Numbered from the stretch's first letter, positions 33,824 through 42,836 are shown. The stretch is DNA of 64,000 bases from Bradyrhizobium algeriense (GCF_003062295.1 NZ_PYCN01000030.1:16420-80419), one strand, 5' to 3'. Notes: generated by a model not told the origin, from the sequence alone. Numbers and translations are program-made.

Positions 33824-36037
33824 ATGGCCTTCAAGAATTTCAAGCTAGAGACCGACGCCGACGGCATTGCGCTCGTCACCTGGGACATCCCCGGCCGTTC
33901 AATGAATGTGCTGGACGAGACCTCGACCACCGAGCTCGAAGAGATCCTGAAGCAGACCACGGCGGATGCCGCGGTGAAGGGCGTTGTCATCACCTCGAGC
34001 AAGGATGCGTTCTGCGCCGGCGCCGACCTTTCCATGCTCGAAGGTATGAACAAGGAGTACGCCAAGGTCTTCAAGGAAAAGGGTGAGGTCGCCGCCAACC
34101 AGATGCTGTTCGACCAGAGCCGGCGCTTCTCGCTGGTGCTGCGCGGCATCGAAACCTGCGGCAAGCCGTGGGCGGCCGCGATCAACGGGCTGGCGCTCGG
34201 CGGCGGCTTTGAGGTGACGCTGTCCTGCCACTATCGCGTTGCGGCTGAAAATCCCAAGACCCGCCTCGGCCTGCCCGAAGTGAAGGTCGGCCTGTTCCCC
34301 GGCGCCGGCGGCACCCAGCGCGTGCCGCGCCTGGTGCCGCCGCAGGATGCGATGACGATCCTGCTCAAGGGCGATCCGGTCACGGTCGACAAGGCCAAGG
34401 CGCTCAACCTGATCCACGCCATCGTGCCGGCTTCCGACCTGGTCAAGGCGGCCAAGGACTGGATCAAGGGCGGCGGCAAGGCCGTCGCGCCCTGGGACGA
34501 GAAGGGTTTCAAGCTGCCGGGCGGTCCGGTGTTCTCCAAGAACGGCATGATGATGTTCCCGGCCGGCAACGCCATCTATCGCCGCGAGACCTACGACAAT
34601 TATCCGGCGGCGCGCGCCATCATGAGCTGCGTCTATGAGGGCCTGCAGTTGCCGATCGACGCCGCGCTGCGCGTCGAGTCGCGTTACTTCACGAAGGTGC
34701 TGCGGTCCAAGGAAGCGGCGGCGATGATCCGCAGCCTGTTCCTGTCCATGCAGGAGCTGAACAAGGGCGCCCGGCGTCCGCAAAGCGTCCCGCCGACCAA
34801 GATCAAGAAGGTCGCCGTGATCGGCGCCGGCTTCATGGGCGCCAGCGTCGGCTACGTTTCGGCCCGCGCCGGCCTCGATGTCGTGCTGATCGACCGCGAC
34901 CAGGAAAGCGCCGACAAGGGCAAGGCGCATGCGCAGAAGGTGATCGACGAGCAGATCGCCAAGGGCCGCGCCAAGGCGGGCGATCGCGACGCGCTGCTGG
35001 CGCGCATCACGCCAACCGCTGACTACGCCACGCTCGGGGATTGCGACCTCGTGATCGAGGCCGTGTTCGAGGACCGCAAGGTCAAGGCCGAGACCTTTGC
35101 CAAGGCGCAGCAATACCTCAAGCCTGACGCGATCTTCGCGTCCAACACCTCGACACTGCCGATCACCTCGCTGGCCGAAAGCTTCAAGGAGCAGGGCAAG
35201 TTCGTCGGCATCCACTTCTTCTCGCCGGTCGAGAAGATGATGCTGGTCGAAATCATCCTCGGCAAGAACACCGGCGACGTCGCGCTTGCCGCCGCGCTCG
35301 ACTATGTCAGGGTGATCGGCAAGACGCCGATCGTCGTCAATGATTCGCGTGGCTTCTACGCCAACCGCTGCGTCGGCCGTTACATCGCCGAAGGCAACGA
35401 GATGTTCCTGGAAGGCGTGCCGCCGGCGATGATCGAGAACTGCGCCAAGATGGCCGGCATGCCGGTCGGTCCGCTGTCGCTGTCCGATGAAGTCGCCCTC
35501 GACCTCGGCCTCAAGGTCATCAAGGCAACCGAAGCCGATCTCGGTCCCAACTCCATCAACCCGGATCAGAAGAAGCTGATGGTGGAGCTGGTCGAGAAGC
35601 AGGGGCGCTTGGGGCGCAAGAACAGCAAGGGCTTTTACGACTATCCCGAGAAGGGCAAGGGCCAGAAGAGCCTGTGGCCGGGCCTGTCGGCGCTGCAGCC
35701 CAAGCAGCTCGATCCCGATACGCTCGATATCGAGGAGCTGAAGCAGCGTTTTCTGGTGGTGCAGGCGGTGGAAGCCGCGCGCACGGTCGAGGATCACGTC
35801 ATCACCGATCCGCGCGAGGCCGATGTCGGCTCGATCCTCGGCTTCGGCTTTGCGCCGTTCACCGGCGGCACGCTGTCCTATATCGACTTCATGGGCACGC
35901 GGAAGTTCGTCGAGCTCTGCCATAAGCTCGAGGCCAAATACGGCTCCCGCTTCACCCCGCCAAAGCTGTTGGAAGACATGGCGGCCAGCGGCGAGACCTT
36001 CTACGGCCGCTTCCCGCCGAAGAAGCAGGCGGCGTAG
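33824..36037 (+). CDS. fadB: Bifunctional enoyl-CoA hydratase / 3-hydroxyacyl-CoA dehydrogenase
   Basis: Carries out the middle two steps of beta-oxidation. The 737-residue protein has an N-terminal crotonase domain (about 1-200; AFCAGADLSMLEGM and INGLALGGGFEV), a linker, the NAD-binding domain beginning KVAVIGAGFMGASVGYVSAR near residue 330, GIHFFSPVEKMMLVEII, and the C-terminal dehydrogenase domain (VNDSRGFYANRCVGRY). The order matches FadB/FadJ alpha subunits. GGGAGCG precedes the ATG. A large open frame on the opposite strand is a codon-bias shadow. Confidence 0.96.
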   Translation: MAFKNFKLETDADGIALVTWDIPGRSMNVLDETSTTELEEILKQTTADAAVKGVVITSSKDAFCAGADLSMLEGMNKEYAKVFKEKGEVAANQMLFDQSRRFSLVLRGIETCGKPWAAAINGLALGGGFEVTLSCHYRVAAENPKTRLGLPEVKVGLFPGAGGTQRVPRLVPPQDAMTILLKGDPVTVDKAKALNLIHAIVPASDLVKAAKDWIKGGGKAVAPWDEKGFKLPGGPVFSKNGMMMFPAGNAIYRRETYDNYPAARAIMSCVYEGLQLPIDAALRVESRYFTKVLRSKEAAAMIRSLFLSMQELNKGARRPQSVPPTKIKKVAVIGAGFMGASVGYVSARAGLDVVLIDRDQESADKGKAHAQKVIDEQIAKGRAKAGDRDALLARITPTADYATLGDCDLVIEAVFEDRKVKAETFAKAQQYLKPDAIFASNTSTLPITSLAESFKEQGKFVGIHFFSPVEKMMLVEIILGKNTGDVALAAALDYVRVIGKTPIVVNDSRGFYANRCVGRYIAEGNEMFLEGVPPAMIENCAKMAGMPVGPLSLSDEVALDLGLKVIKATEADLGPNSINPDQKKLMVELVEKQGRLGRKNSKGFYDYPEKGKGQKSLWPGLSALQPKQLDPDTLDIEELKQRFLVVQAVEAARTVEDHVITDPREADVGSILGFGFAPFTGGTLSYIDFMGTRKFVELCHKLEAKYGSRFTPPKLLEDMAASGETFYGRFPPKKQAA

Positions 36038-36057
36038 GTCGTCATTGAGGAACGATC

Positions 36058-36142
36058 GTAGCCCGGATGGAGCGAAGCGAAATCCGGGGACCTCGCCACT
36101 TGCGGCACTTTCCCGGATTGCGCTGCGCTCCATCCGGGCTAC
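36058..36142. repeat. Palindromic intergenic repeat, family B copy 3
   Basis: GTAGCCCGGATGGAGCGAAG to GCTCCATCCGGGCTAC, 20 bases after the fadB stop. It is followed within 10 bases by a terminator-like palindrome. Confidence 0.87.
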
Positions 36143-36150
36143 GGAACGAC

Positions 36151-36179
36151 AAAGGGCCGGATCATCGATCCGGCCCTTT
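36151..36179. terminator. Bidirectional terminator between fadB and the GST gene
   Basis: AAAGGGCCGGAT and ATCCGGCCCTTT form a 12-base perfect stem around a 5-base loop. It has A-tract and T-tract edges on both strands, as expected for a shared terminator of two convergent genes. Confidence 0.8.
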
Positions 36180-36202
36180 CCGTATTCGCTATTCGCGAGA
36201 AC

Positions 36203-36820
36203 TCACGCCGCCTTCATCAAGCCTTCCTTGGTCAGCGCTTCCTGCACCTTCGGGCGCGCGGCGATGCGGGCCTTGTAGGCCAGCAGGTTCGGCAGCCCGG
36301 AGAGGTCGAACTTCAGCCGGTCGGCCGCCCACATCAGCATGGTGAAGAGGTAGCCGTCGGCGACGGTGAACTGCTTGCCCATCAGGTAGTCGCGCCCGGC
36401 AAGCGCGGTTTCCAGATATTTGAACTTGCCCATCGCGCGGTCCTTAAAGAAGGGCTTGGCGTCGTCGGCGAGCACGGGCGAGAACATCGGTCCGAGATTC
36501 TTGTGCAGCTCGGTCGTGATGAAGTTCAGCCATTCGAGCAGCTTGTAGCGCTCCTCCGAATCCCGGGCCGGTGCCAGGTTCTTGGCCGCGGCCTTGTCGG
36601 CGATCATCTGGACGATGACCGGGCCCTCGGTGACCAGTTCGCCCGAATCGAGCGCCAGTACCGGCACCTGGCCCTTCGGGTTGACCTTCAAAAAGTCGTC
36701 ACCGTTCTCCAGCTTCTTGGCGCGCAGGTCGACTTTGACCAGGTCGTAGGGCAGACCGGCCTCGAGAAGCGCGATATGGGGGGATAGCGAGCAGGCGCCT
36801 GGCGTATAATACAGTTTCAT
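36203..36820 (-). CDS. Glutathione S-transferase family protein
   Basis: A 205-residue cytosolic protein with an N-terminal thioredoxin-like domain (MKLYYTPGACSLSPHIALLE, PKGQVPVLALDSGELVTEGP) and an all-helical C-terminal domain (FTVADGYLFTMLMWADRL-like, here FTVADGYLFTMLMWAADRL). TPGACSLS is the beta-class signature with the conserved Cys. Its start faces the MarR gene across a paired dyad, suggesting that MarR represses it until an electrophile or phenolic appears. Conjugation or detoxification is the likely role. Confidence 0.93.
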   Translation of the reverse strand: MKLYYTPGACSLSPHIALLEAGLPYDLVKVDLRAKKLENGDDFLKVNPKGQVPVLALDSGELVTEGPVIVQMIADKAAAKNLAPARDSEERYKLLEWLNFITTELHKNLGPMFSPVLADDAKPFFKDRAMGKFKYLETALAGRDYLMGKQFTVADGYLFTMLMWAADRLKFDLSGLPNLLAYKARIAARPKVQEALTKEGLMKAA

Positions 36821-36862
36821 CGGCCTTTCCTTCCCTCGATATTATCATTATCGGGTGGAGTG

Positions 36863-36911
36863 ACTAAATGCATTTGCATGGAATAGCAAGATTGATGCAG
36901 CTGCATTTAGT
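36863..36911. promoter_or_regulatory. Paired MarR operator between the GST and MarR genes
   Basis: Two inverted 17-base sites: ACTAAATGCATTTGCAT (36863-36879) and ATGCAGCTGCATTTAGT (36895-36911). Each contains an ATGCA-N2-TGCAT dyad, and as a pair they are inverted with centres 32 bases apart, about three helical turns. The position between the divergent starts at 36820 and about 36927-36945 fits two MarR dimers controlling both genes. Confidence 0.75.
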
Positions 36912-36926
36912 GCGGTACACTGATCT

Positions 36927-37436
36927 GTGACAGATACGGACTGGATGATGAAACGCAAACCATCGACCGAGGCGACCGCCGCCTGGATCCGCCTGATGCG
37001 GGTGCAGAGCCGGGTGCTCGATGCCGTCGAGCAGGATTTGAAGAAAGCGGGCTTTCCGCCGCTGGCCTGGTATGACGCGCTCTTGGAACTGTCGCGCGCG
37101 CCGTCCGGCGAGATGCGCCCGGTGGAACTGGAAAAGCAGATGCTGATCCCGCAATATTCGACCTCGCGGCTGATCGACCGTCTGGTGGACGAGGGCCTGG
37201 CGGCGCGGCGTGAATGCAAGATCGACAAGCGCGGCCAGTTCGTGGAGATCACGGAAGCCGGGCGCGAGCTGCAGAAGAAAATGTGGAACGCCTATTCGGC
37301 GGCGATCGAAAAGCACGTCGGCTCCAAACTGTCGGATGCCGACGCCATTAAGCTTTGCGGTCTGCTCGACCGGCTGGGCTGCTCCTGCTCCGACGTCAAG
37401 ACGGCCGCTGCCCGCGACGGCGTGCCGGCGCGATGA
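36927..37436 (+). CDS. MarR-family transcriptional regulator
   Basis: A protein of 169 residues from the GTG at 36927, or 163 from the ATG at 36945. The winged helix contains LIPQYSTSRLIDRLVDEGLA and the wing ARRECKIDKRGQFVEITEAG. The Asp-Arg-type wing and flanking dimerisation helices are typical. The C-terminus carries a Cys cluster (GLLDRLGCSCSDVK), which could act as a redox or electrophile sensor. It is divergent from the GST gene over the paired operator, and the gshA gene follows 96 bases downstream, consistent with a glutathione/electrophile regulon (inference). Confidence 0.9.
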   Translation: MTDTDWMMKRKPSTEATAAWIRLMRVQSRVLDAVEQDLKKAGFPPLAWYDALLELSRAPSGEMRPVELEKQMLIPQYSTSRLIDRLVDEGLAARRECKIDKRGQFVEITEAGRELQKKMWNAYSAAIEKHVGSKLSDADAIKLCGLLDRLGCSCSDVKTAAARDGVPAR

Positions 37437-37532
37437 CAACCCTGATATGTTTCGTTGTTGCGGACGTCGCCGTCCGCATTCCCTTGGCCATAAGGCGCGT
37501 TCGGTCGAATCGCCAGATATCCGGATTTTTTC

Positions 37533-38903
37533 ATGGCGCGTGACCAGATCGATATGACGCCGCTGCAATCGCGTGACGAACTCGTCACGTGGTTCGAGGC
37601 CGGCTGCAAGCCGCCGTCCGAGTTCCGCATCGGTACCGAACACGAGAAGACCCCGTTCACGCTGGAGGGCCGTCAGCCCGTGCCATACGAGGGCGCGCGC
37701 GGCATCGGCGCGCTGCTCGAAGGTATGCAGCTCCTGCTCGGCTGGGAGCCGATCATGGAGCGTGGCAACATCATCGGGCTCTACGACGTTACCGGCGGCG
37801 GCGCGATTTCGCTGGAGCCGGGCGGGCAGTTCGAGTTGTCGGGGGCGCCGGTCGAAAACGTGCACCAGACCCAGGCCGAGCTGATGGCGCATCTGGCGCA
37901 GGTGCGCGAGATCGCGACGCCCCTTGGGATCGGCTTTCTCGGGCTCGGCATGACGCCGTCCTGGTCGCGGGAGCAGATTCCCGTGATGCCCAAGGGCCGC
38001 TACAAGATCATGAGCAACTACATGCCGAAGGTCGGGCAATATGGCATCGACATGATGTACCGGACCTGCACGGTGCAGACCAATCTCGACTTCTCCTCGG
38101 AAGCCGACATGGTCAAGAAGCTGCGCGTGTCGATTGCGCTGCAGCCGGTGGCGACCGCCCTGTTTGCCAACTCGCCCTTCACCGAAGGCAAGTCCAATGG
38201 GTACCTGTCGTTCCGCTCCGAGATCTGGCGCGACACCGATAACGCGCGCTCCGGTATGTTGCCGTGGGTGTTCGAGGACGGCATGGGGTTCGAGCGCTGG
38301 GTCGACTATGCGCTTGACGTGCCCATGTACTTCGTCAAGCGCGGCGACACCTATATCGATGTCGCAGGTTCCTCGTTCCGCGCCTTCTTCGAGGGCCGCA
38401 ACAACTCACTGCCTGGCGAGCGTCCGACCTTGTCGGACTGGGCCAACCATCTGTCGACGATTTTCCCGGAAGTCCGCCTGAAGCGTTATCTGGAAATGCG
38501 CGGTGCGGACGGCGTGCCATGGGGCCGGCTGCCGGCGCTGCCGGCGTTCTGGGTCGGGCTATTGTATGACGACGAAAGCCTGAACGAAGCCTGGGAGCTG
38601 GTCAGCCACTGGACCGCGCAGGAGCGTCAGGCGCTACGCGACGACGTGCCGCGCTTCGGCTTCAAGGCCCGGATCAAGGACCGTTATCTGTTCGAAATCG
38701 CCCGGGAATGCCTGAAGCTATCGCATGCCGGCTTGCGGCGGCGTGGCCGCGTCGATCATTCCGGCCGCGACGAGAGCCGCTACCTCGAACCGCTGGAGCG
38801 CATTCTCGAATCGGGCCGCACGCCGGCGGAAGAAATGCTCGACAAATTCAACGGCGAGTGGGGCGGTTCCGTGGAGCCCGTCTATCAGGAATACGCGTTT
38901 TAA
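37533..38903 (+). CDS. gshA: Glutamate-cysteine ligase, plant/alphaproteobacterial type
   Basis: First step of glutathione synthesis, joining glutamate to cysteine with ATP. The 456-residue protein is the GCS2-type seen in rhizobia and plants: FRIGTEHEKTPF near residue 33, GGGAISLEPGGQFELSGAP in the ATP-grasp-like core, and SNYMPKVGQYGIDMMYRTC. Two conserved Cys may form the redox switch described for the plant enzyme, but which ones cannot be decided here. It follows the MarR regulator, giving a cluster of GST, regulator and glutathione synthesis. Confidence 0.94.
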   Translation: MARDQIDMTPLQSRDELVTWFEAGCKPPSEFRIGTEHEKTPFTLEGRQPVPYEGARGIGALLEGMQLLLGWEPIMERGNIIGLYDVTGGGAISLEPGGQFELSGAPVENVHQTQAELMAHLAQVREIATPLGIGFLGLGMTPSWSREQIPVMPKGRYKIMSNYMPKVGQYGIDMMYRTCTVQTNLDFSSEADMVKKLRVSIALQPVATALFANSPFTEGKSNGYLSFRSEIWRDTDNARSGMLPWVFEDGMGFERWVDYALDVPMYFVKRGDTYIDVAGSSFRAFFEGRNNSLPGERPTLSDWANHLSTIFPEVRLKRYLEMRGADGVPWGRLPALPAFWVGLLYDDESLNEAWELVSHWTAQERQALRDDVPRFGFKARIKDRYLFEIARECLKLSHAGLRRRGRVDHSGRDESRYLEPLERILESGRTPAEEMLDKFNGEWGGSVEPVYQEYAF

Positions 38904-38976
38904 TTTAACGGGTTGCTTAACCTTTGGGCCGTTCATCCACCGTACAGGTTGATGGCGCTCAAATGACGGCCGGATG

Positions 38977-39057
38977 GAGCATGATCTCCGCGCAAACGCG
39001 TTTTTCGCGTTTGTCGCGAAGGAAGACCGGTGCCGGTTTTCCAAGGAAATCATGCTC
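38977..39057. repeat. Intergenic repeat, family G
   Basis: GAGCATGATCTCCGCGCAAA ... AAATCATGCTC, with CAAACGCG / CGCGTTTG and ACCGGTGCCGGTTTTCC arms inside. This is the GCATGATC...ACCGGTTTTCC type repeat familiar from Bradyrhizobium chromosomes. The 249-base gap 38904-39152 holds nothing else recognised. Confidence 0.75.
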
Positions 39058-39152
39058 GAATCAAAGGGCTGGGGCGGGACGGCTTTTAGAAGAAAAGCCA
39101 TCCCGCGCTGGAAGCGCATACTCGAAAGCAACGTACTCGAAAGCAACCTTGC

Positions 39153-39707
39153 ATGGGGACTGTTCGCCTGCTCAGGGCGTGTATGGTGACGCTCGCCTTT
39201 TTGGCGGCGGCCGTATCCGCGCGCCCGGCGCTGGCGCAGGCCAATTTCGACCGTCCCGGCGGCGATTATCTCAGCTCGCCCGTGATCTCGGGCGATCCGG
39301 CGGAATGCGCGCTGGTGTGCGAGCGCGACCGCCGCTGCCGTGCCTGGACCTTCAGCTATCCGACCGACCTGGCCAAAGGCGCGGTATGCTGGCTCAAGAG
39401 CAACGTGCCGGCGCGGGTGCAGAGCGATTGCTGTGTCTCCGGCGTGCGCGGCGCCGGCGTGGTCGAACGGCGCAACGAGACAACCGAAACCTCGATCGAC
39501 CGCTTCGGCGGCGACTACAAGAGTTTTGATCTCAAGAGCGGCGACGGCGACGACGCCTGCAAGGCCGCCTGCGCCGCCGACAACAAATGCCGCGCCTGGA
39601 CCTATGCCCGGCCCGGCTACGCCGGCAAGGAGGCGCACTGCTTCCTGAAGAAAGACATCAAGCCGCCGCGGCGCAAGGCGGGGTTTACCTCGGGCGTGGT
39701 GCGGTAG
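39153..39707 (+). CDS. Exported protein with two PAN/apple-like domains
   Basis: A 184-residue secreted or periplasmic protein with a signal peptide (LLRACMVTLAFLAAAVSARP, then ALAQ). Two similar Cys-rich modules follow: residues 32-100 (PGGDYLSSPVISGDPAECALV, CRAWTFSYP, CWLK, CCVSG) and 110-180 (FGGDYKSFDLKSGDGDDAC, CRAWTYARP, CFLKKDI). The CRAWTY text is the PAN/apple signature, a fold that binds protein or carbohydrate. No enzymatic domain is present. The ATG at 39153 lacks a strong ribosome-binding site. Confidence 0.8.
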   Translation: MGTVRLLRACMVTLAFLAAAVSARPALAQANFDRPGGDYLSSPVISGDPAECALVCERDRRCRAWTFSYPTDLAKGAVCWLKSNVPARVQSDCCVSGVRGAGVVERRNETTETSIDRFGGDYKSFDLKSGDGDDACKAACAADNKCRAWTYARPGYAGKEAHCFLKKDIKPPRRKAGFTSGVVR

Positions 39708-39717
39708 GGCTACGGAA

Positions 39718-40284
39718 TCATTCCGCCGGCAGCACCGTGACCTCCGGCCACAGCGCTTTCCATCGCGCAGCCTTCGCTTCGTAATTCACGGCGGAAAAAT
39801 TTGGCCCCGGATTGGGCCGCACGATCAGCGCGGCGACATCCTCATAGCCATTCGGCGCATAGACCTCGTAGCCATCGCGTGTGCGCCGGATTCCGATCTG
39901 CGTATTCCTGGTCAGAAACCGGTCGATGCCTTGCGTCGAACAACGCAGCTCCGGATAGGGCAGGCCATGTTTCTTGGGGTACCAGAGATGAACGCGCGCC
40001 TGGTTGCGCGCCTCGACCTTGATCCCGCGTGTGGCGAAACGCTCCGCCAGCGTGCGGATGACCTTGTCTTCCGCCTCCCACGACGTATCGGGATCGAAAT
40101 AGAACACGTCGTAATCGTTGATGCCGTAATCCACCGCGCGCTTCGTCAGCACGTTCCATACCGTCTGCACCAGGCATCCGGAAACCAGCCACGCGTCGGG
40201 CAGCGCCAGCCGAAACAGTTCTTCGGCAATGATTTCGTTGGCGGGATTTTGTAATGCGGCGGTGAGGAATTCATTTTGGTTCAT
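39718..40284 (-). CDS. Nucleotidyltransferase-like protein (COG3575/DUF925)
   Basis: A 188-residue cytosolic protein of the nucleotidyltransferase superfamily group formerly DUF925. The motif region is DAWLVSGCLVQTVWN followed by INDYDVFYFDPDTSWEAED, with Asp residues in the expected metal-binding places, then ARVHLWYPKKHG. No toxin or antitoxin partner is adjacent, so it is not an obvious toxin-antitoxin system. The ATG at 40284 gives MNQNEFLTAALQNPAN. Its substrate is unknown. Confidence 0.85.
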   Translation of the reverse strand: MNQNEFLTAALQNPANEIIAEELFRLALPDAWLVSGCLVQTVWNVLTKRAVDYGINDYDVFYFDPDTSWEAEDKVIRTLAERFATRGIKVEARNQARVHLWYPKKHGLPYPELRCSTQGIDRFLTRNTQIGIRRTRDGYEVYAPNGYEDVAALIVRPNPGPNFSAVNYEAKAARWKALWPEVTVLPAE

Positions 40285-40310
40285 GCAAATGCCGCGTGTG
40301 GCAAGCCTAA

Positions 40311-40413
40311 ACCCTCATGGTGAGGAGGCGCGTAGCGCTGTCTCGAACCACGAGGCCCCGCTGGTGCGATTCATCCTTCGAGACGGCGCTTGGCGTCTCC
40401 TCACCATGAGGGG
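40311..40413. repeat. Intergenic repeat, family F
   Basis: ACCCTCATGGTGAGGAGGCG to CGTCTCCTCACCATGAGGG with inner GTCTCGAACCACGAGGCC and CATCCTTCGAGACGGC text. It lies 6 bases past the lepB stop, in its 3' flank, and before the nucleotidyltransferase-like gene. Confidence 0.82.
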
Positions 40414-40419
40414 CGGCCT

Positions 40420-41208
40420 TCACTGCACGGACGTAAAAAACCGCGCCAGCCGGAAACCCGACGGCCAGGTCCACACCGGCTGGCTGCGCATGCCGAGATC
40501 CCAGGAGCCGACCACGGCATCAGCCCGGCCGATCAGATTGTCGATCGGCAGCAGCCCCACGCCGCCGTCGCGCACCGCTACGCGGCTGTCGGCGGAATTG
40601 TCCCTGTTGTCGCCGAGCACGAACAGCTGGCCCGGCGGCACCGTCACCTCGGGCATGTTGTCGAGCCTTCCATTGTCGCGCATCTTGAAAATGGCGTGGC
40701 TGACGCCGTTCGGCAGCGTCTCGACGAAGCGATAGGCCTGCTCCGTGTTGCCGCGATCGTCTTCCGCCTGGCCGACGCCTTCCGGCTTCAACGCCGCGGC
40801 GTGGTCGTTGATGAAGAGCTGGCCCTGACGCATCTGGATGCGGTCACCCGGCAGCCCCACCACGCGCTTGACCCAGGCCTGCGAGCGGTCGCCCGGCCAG
40901 CGGAACACGACGACGTCGCCGCGCTTCGGCGTCTCGCCGAACAGCCGGCCGGTTTCCGGCAGCGTGATCTGGATCGGCAGCGATGCCGCGCCGTAACCAT
41001 AGGGAAATTTCGACGCCACCAGCGCGTCGCCGATCAGAAGCGTCGGCTCCATCGAACCGGACGGAACATAAAAGGGCTCGGCGATCGCGCCCTTGGCAAC
41101 GAACACGACGGCGACGATCGCAGCCAACTGCACGGCCTGCGCGCGCCAGCTCACCGGTTTGGCGATCGAGCTTTCCTTCCGGTCGCTCAACATCTTCTCG
41201 TCGCTCAC
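40420..41208 (-). CDS. lepB: Signal peptidase I
   Basis: Removes signal peptides from exported proteins at the outer face of the inner membrane. The 262-residue protein has one N-terminal membrane helix (AVQLAAIVAVVFVAKGAIAE), the catalytic Ser52 in VPSGSMEPTL, the general-base Lys114 in WVKRVVGLPGD, and the conserved GDNRDNSADSR. The GTG at 41208 shares one base with the tldD stop; an ATG at 41193 is an alternative. The longer open frame to 41436 overlaps tldD and is rejected. Confidence 0.93.
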   Translation of the reverse strand: MSDEKMLSDRKESSIAKPVSWRAQAVQLAAIVAVVFVAKGAIAEPFYVPSGSMEPTLLIGDALVASKFPYGYGAASLPIQITLPETGRLFGETPKRGDVVVFRWPGDRSQAWVKRVVGLPGDRIQMRQGQLFINDHAAALKPEGVGQAEDDRGNTEQAYRFVETLPNGVSHAIFKMRDNGRLDNMPEVTVPPGQLFVLGDNRDNSADSRVAVRDGGVGLLPIDNLIGRADAVVGSWDLGMRSQPVWTWPSGFRLARFFTSVQ

Positions 41209-42632
41209 TAGCCCGTTCCTCCGACCGTGATCTTTTCCATCCGCAGCGTCGGCTGGCCGACGCCGACAGGTACGCCCTGGCCGTTCTTGCCGCAGGTGCC
41301 GATGCCGGTATCGAGCGCCAGATCGTTGCCGACCATGGTGATCCGATGCAAGTCGGTCGGCCCGTTGCCGATCAGCATCGCGCCCTTCAGGGGCGCGCCG
41401 AGCTTGCCGTTCTCGATCTTGTAGGCCTCGGTGCACTGGAACACATATTTGCCCGAGGTGATGTCGACCTGGCCGCCGCCGAAATTCGCGGCGTAGATGC
41501 CGTTCTTCACGGAGGCCAGAATTTCCGCCGGATCGCGCTGCCCCGCCAGCATGTAGGTGTTGGTCATGCGCGGCATCGGCACATGGGCATAGCTCTGGCG
41601 GCGGCCGTTGCCGGTCGGCTTCATGTTCATCAGCCGCGCGTTCTGCCGGTCCTGCATGTAGCCGACGAGGATACCATCCTCGATCAGCACGGTGCGGTTG
41701 GTCGGCGTACCCTCGTCGTCGATGGAGAGAGAGCCACGCCGCGAGGCCATGGTGCCGTCATCGACCACCGTGACGCCCTTGGCCGCGACCTGCTTGCCCA
41801 TCAGCCCTGCGAAGGCCGAGGTCTGCTTGCGGTTGAAGTCGCCTTCGAGGCCATGGCCGACGGCTTCATGCAGCATCACGCCGGGCCAGCCGGCGCCCAG
41901 CACCACGTCCATTTCGCCGGCAGGCGCGGGAACCGATTCCAGATTGACCAGCGCCTCGCGGATCGCGCCATCAGCGGCCTCGCGCCACGCCTTGGTCTCG
42001 ATGAACCGCGCGTAACCTTCGCGGCCGCCATAGCCTTTGCTGCCGCTCTCCTGCCGGTCGCCTTGTCCCGCGACCACAGAAATATTGACCCGCACTAAGG
42101 GCCGGATGTCGCGATAGCTCTCGCCGTCGGGGCGAAGGATTTCCACCACCTGCCAGGTGGCGCCCAGGCTGATGGAAGCCTGCCGCACCCGCGGATCCTT
42201 GTCGCGCACATAGGCATCGATCTCGGCCAGTAGCTTTACCTTGGTCTCAAACCCCGGCGCATCCAGCGGATTCTCGTCGCCATAGAGCCGCACGTTGGTA
42301 TGCGCCGGCGCCGCGGAAAAATTCCCGCTGTAGCCGCCGCGCACGGCGGCCACCGCGTCGGCGGCGCGGATCAGCGCCGGCAGCGAGACGTCGGACGAAT
42401 GCGCATAGCCGACCGCATCATCCTTCACCGCGCGCAGACCAAAGCCTTGAGAGGTGTCGTAGGTCGCCTGCTTCAACCGCCCATTGTCGAAGCCCAAGGC
42501 TTCGGTCTGGCCATATTCCAGAAACAGCTCACCATCGTCGGCTCCCTCAAGCCCTCGCGCGATTTCGCGTCGGACAGCATCGCGGTCGAGATTGGCGCGG
42601 TCGAGAAGAGAGGTTGTGGCGGGATTGGTCAT
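41208..42632 (-). CDS. tldD: TldD/PmbA-family metalloprotease TldD
   Basis: A 474-residue cytosolic metalloprotease subunit. The zinc motif HEAVGHGLEGD lies near residue 252, and GPTDLHRITMVGNDLALD and GTCGKNGQGVPVGVGQPTL are the family C-terminal segments. TldD works with TldE/PmbA in degrading or maturing peptides, including modified peptides and CcdA in E. coli. No PmbA gene or peptide precursor is adjacent. It is followed immediately by lepB, with the stop and start sharing one base. Confidence 0.95.
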   Translation of the reverse strand: MTNPATTSLLDRANLDRDAVRREIARGLEGADDGELFLEYGQTEALGFDNGRLKQATYDTSQGFGLRAVKDDAVGYAHSSDVSLPALIRAADAVAAVRGGYSGNFSAAPAHTNVRLYGDENPLDAPGFETKVKLLAEIDAYVRDKDPRVRQASISLGATWQVVEILRPDGESYRDIRPLVRVNISVVAGQGDRQESGSKGYGGREGYARFIETKAWREAADGAIREALVNLESVPAPAGEMDVVLGAGWPGVMLHEAVGHGLEGDFNRKQTSAFAGLMGKQVAAKGVTVVDDGTMASRRGSLSIDDEGTPTNRTVLIEDGILVGYMQDRQNARLMNMKPTGNGRRQSYAHVPMPRMTNTYMLAGQRDPAEILASVKNGIYAANFGGGQVDITSGKYVFQCTEAYKIENGKLGAPLKGAMLIGNGPTDLHRITMVGNDLALDTGIGTCGKNGQGVPVGVGQPTLRMEKITVGGTG

Positions 42633-42658
42633 GCAGACTCCGATTCAGCGCAAAAGCT

Positions 42659-42795
42659 TCGTCGTCCCTGCGAACGCATGGACCCATAACCACCGGCCCC
42701 GGTATTGTAAGCGCAGACCGACGGCGAACTCATCTTACAACACGGTAACCTGTGGTTATGGGTCCCGGCTCGCGCTTCGCCCAGCCGGGACGATG
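42659..42795. repeat. Intergenic repeat, family H
   Basis: TCGTCGTCCCTGCGAACGCA to CGCCCAGCCGGGACGATGA, with ACCCATAACCAC and GTGGTTATGGGT as inner inverted arms. It occupies most of the 204-base interval between the HxlR-gene stop and the tldD start. Confidence 0.78.
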
Positions 42796-42836
42796 ATTCG
42801 AAAGATAGTCATGACCGCAGCGAAAGGGGAGGCCCT

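Noticed and set aside
33899..36133. 744-codon open frame antisense to fadB
   Set aside because: Exact shadow of fadB with Arg/Asp/His-rich text and no recognisable domain.
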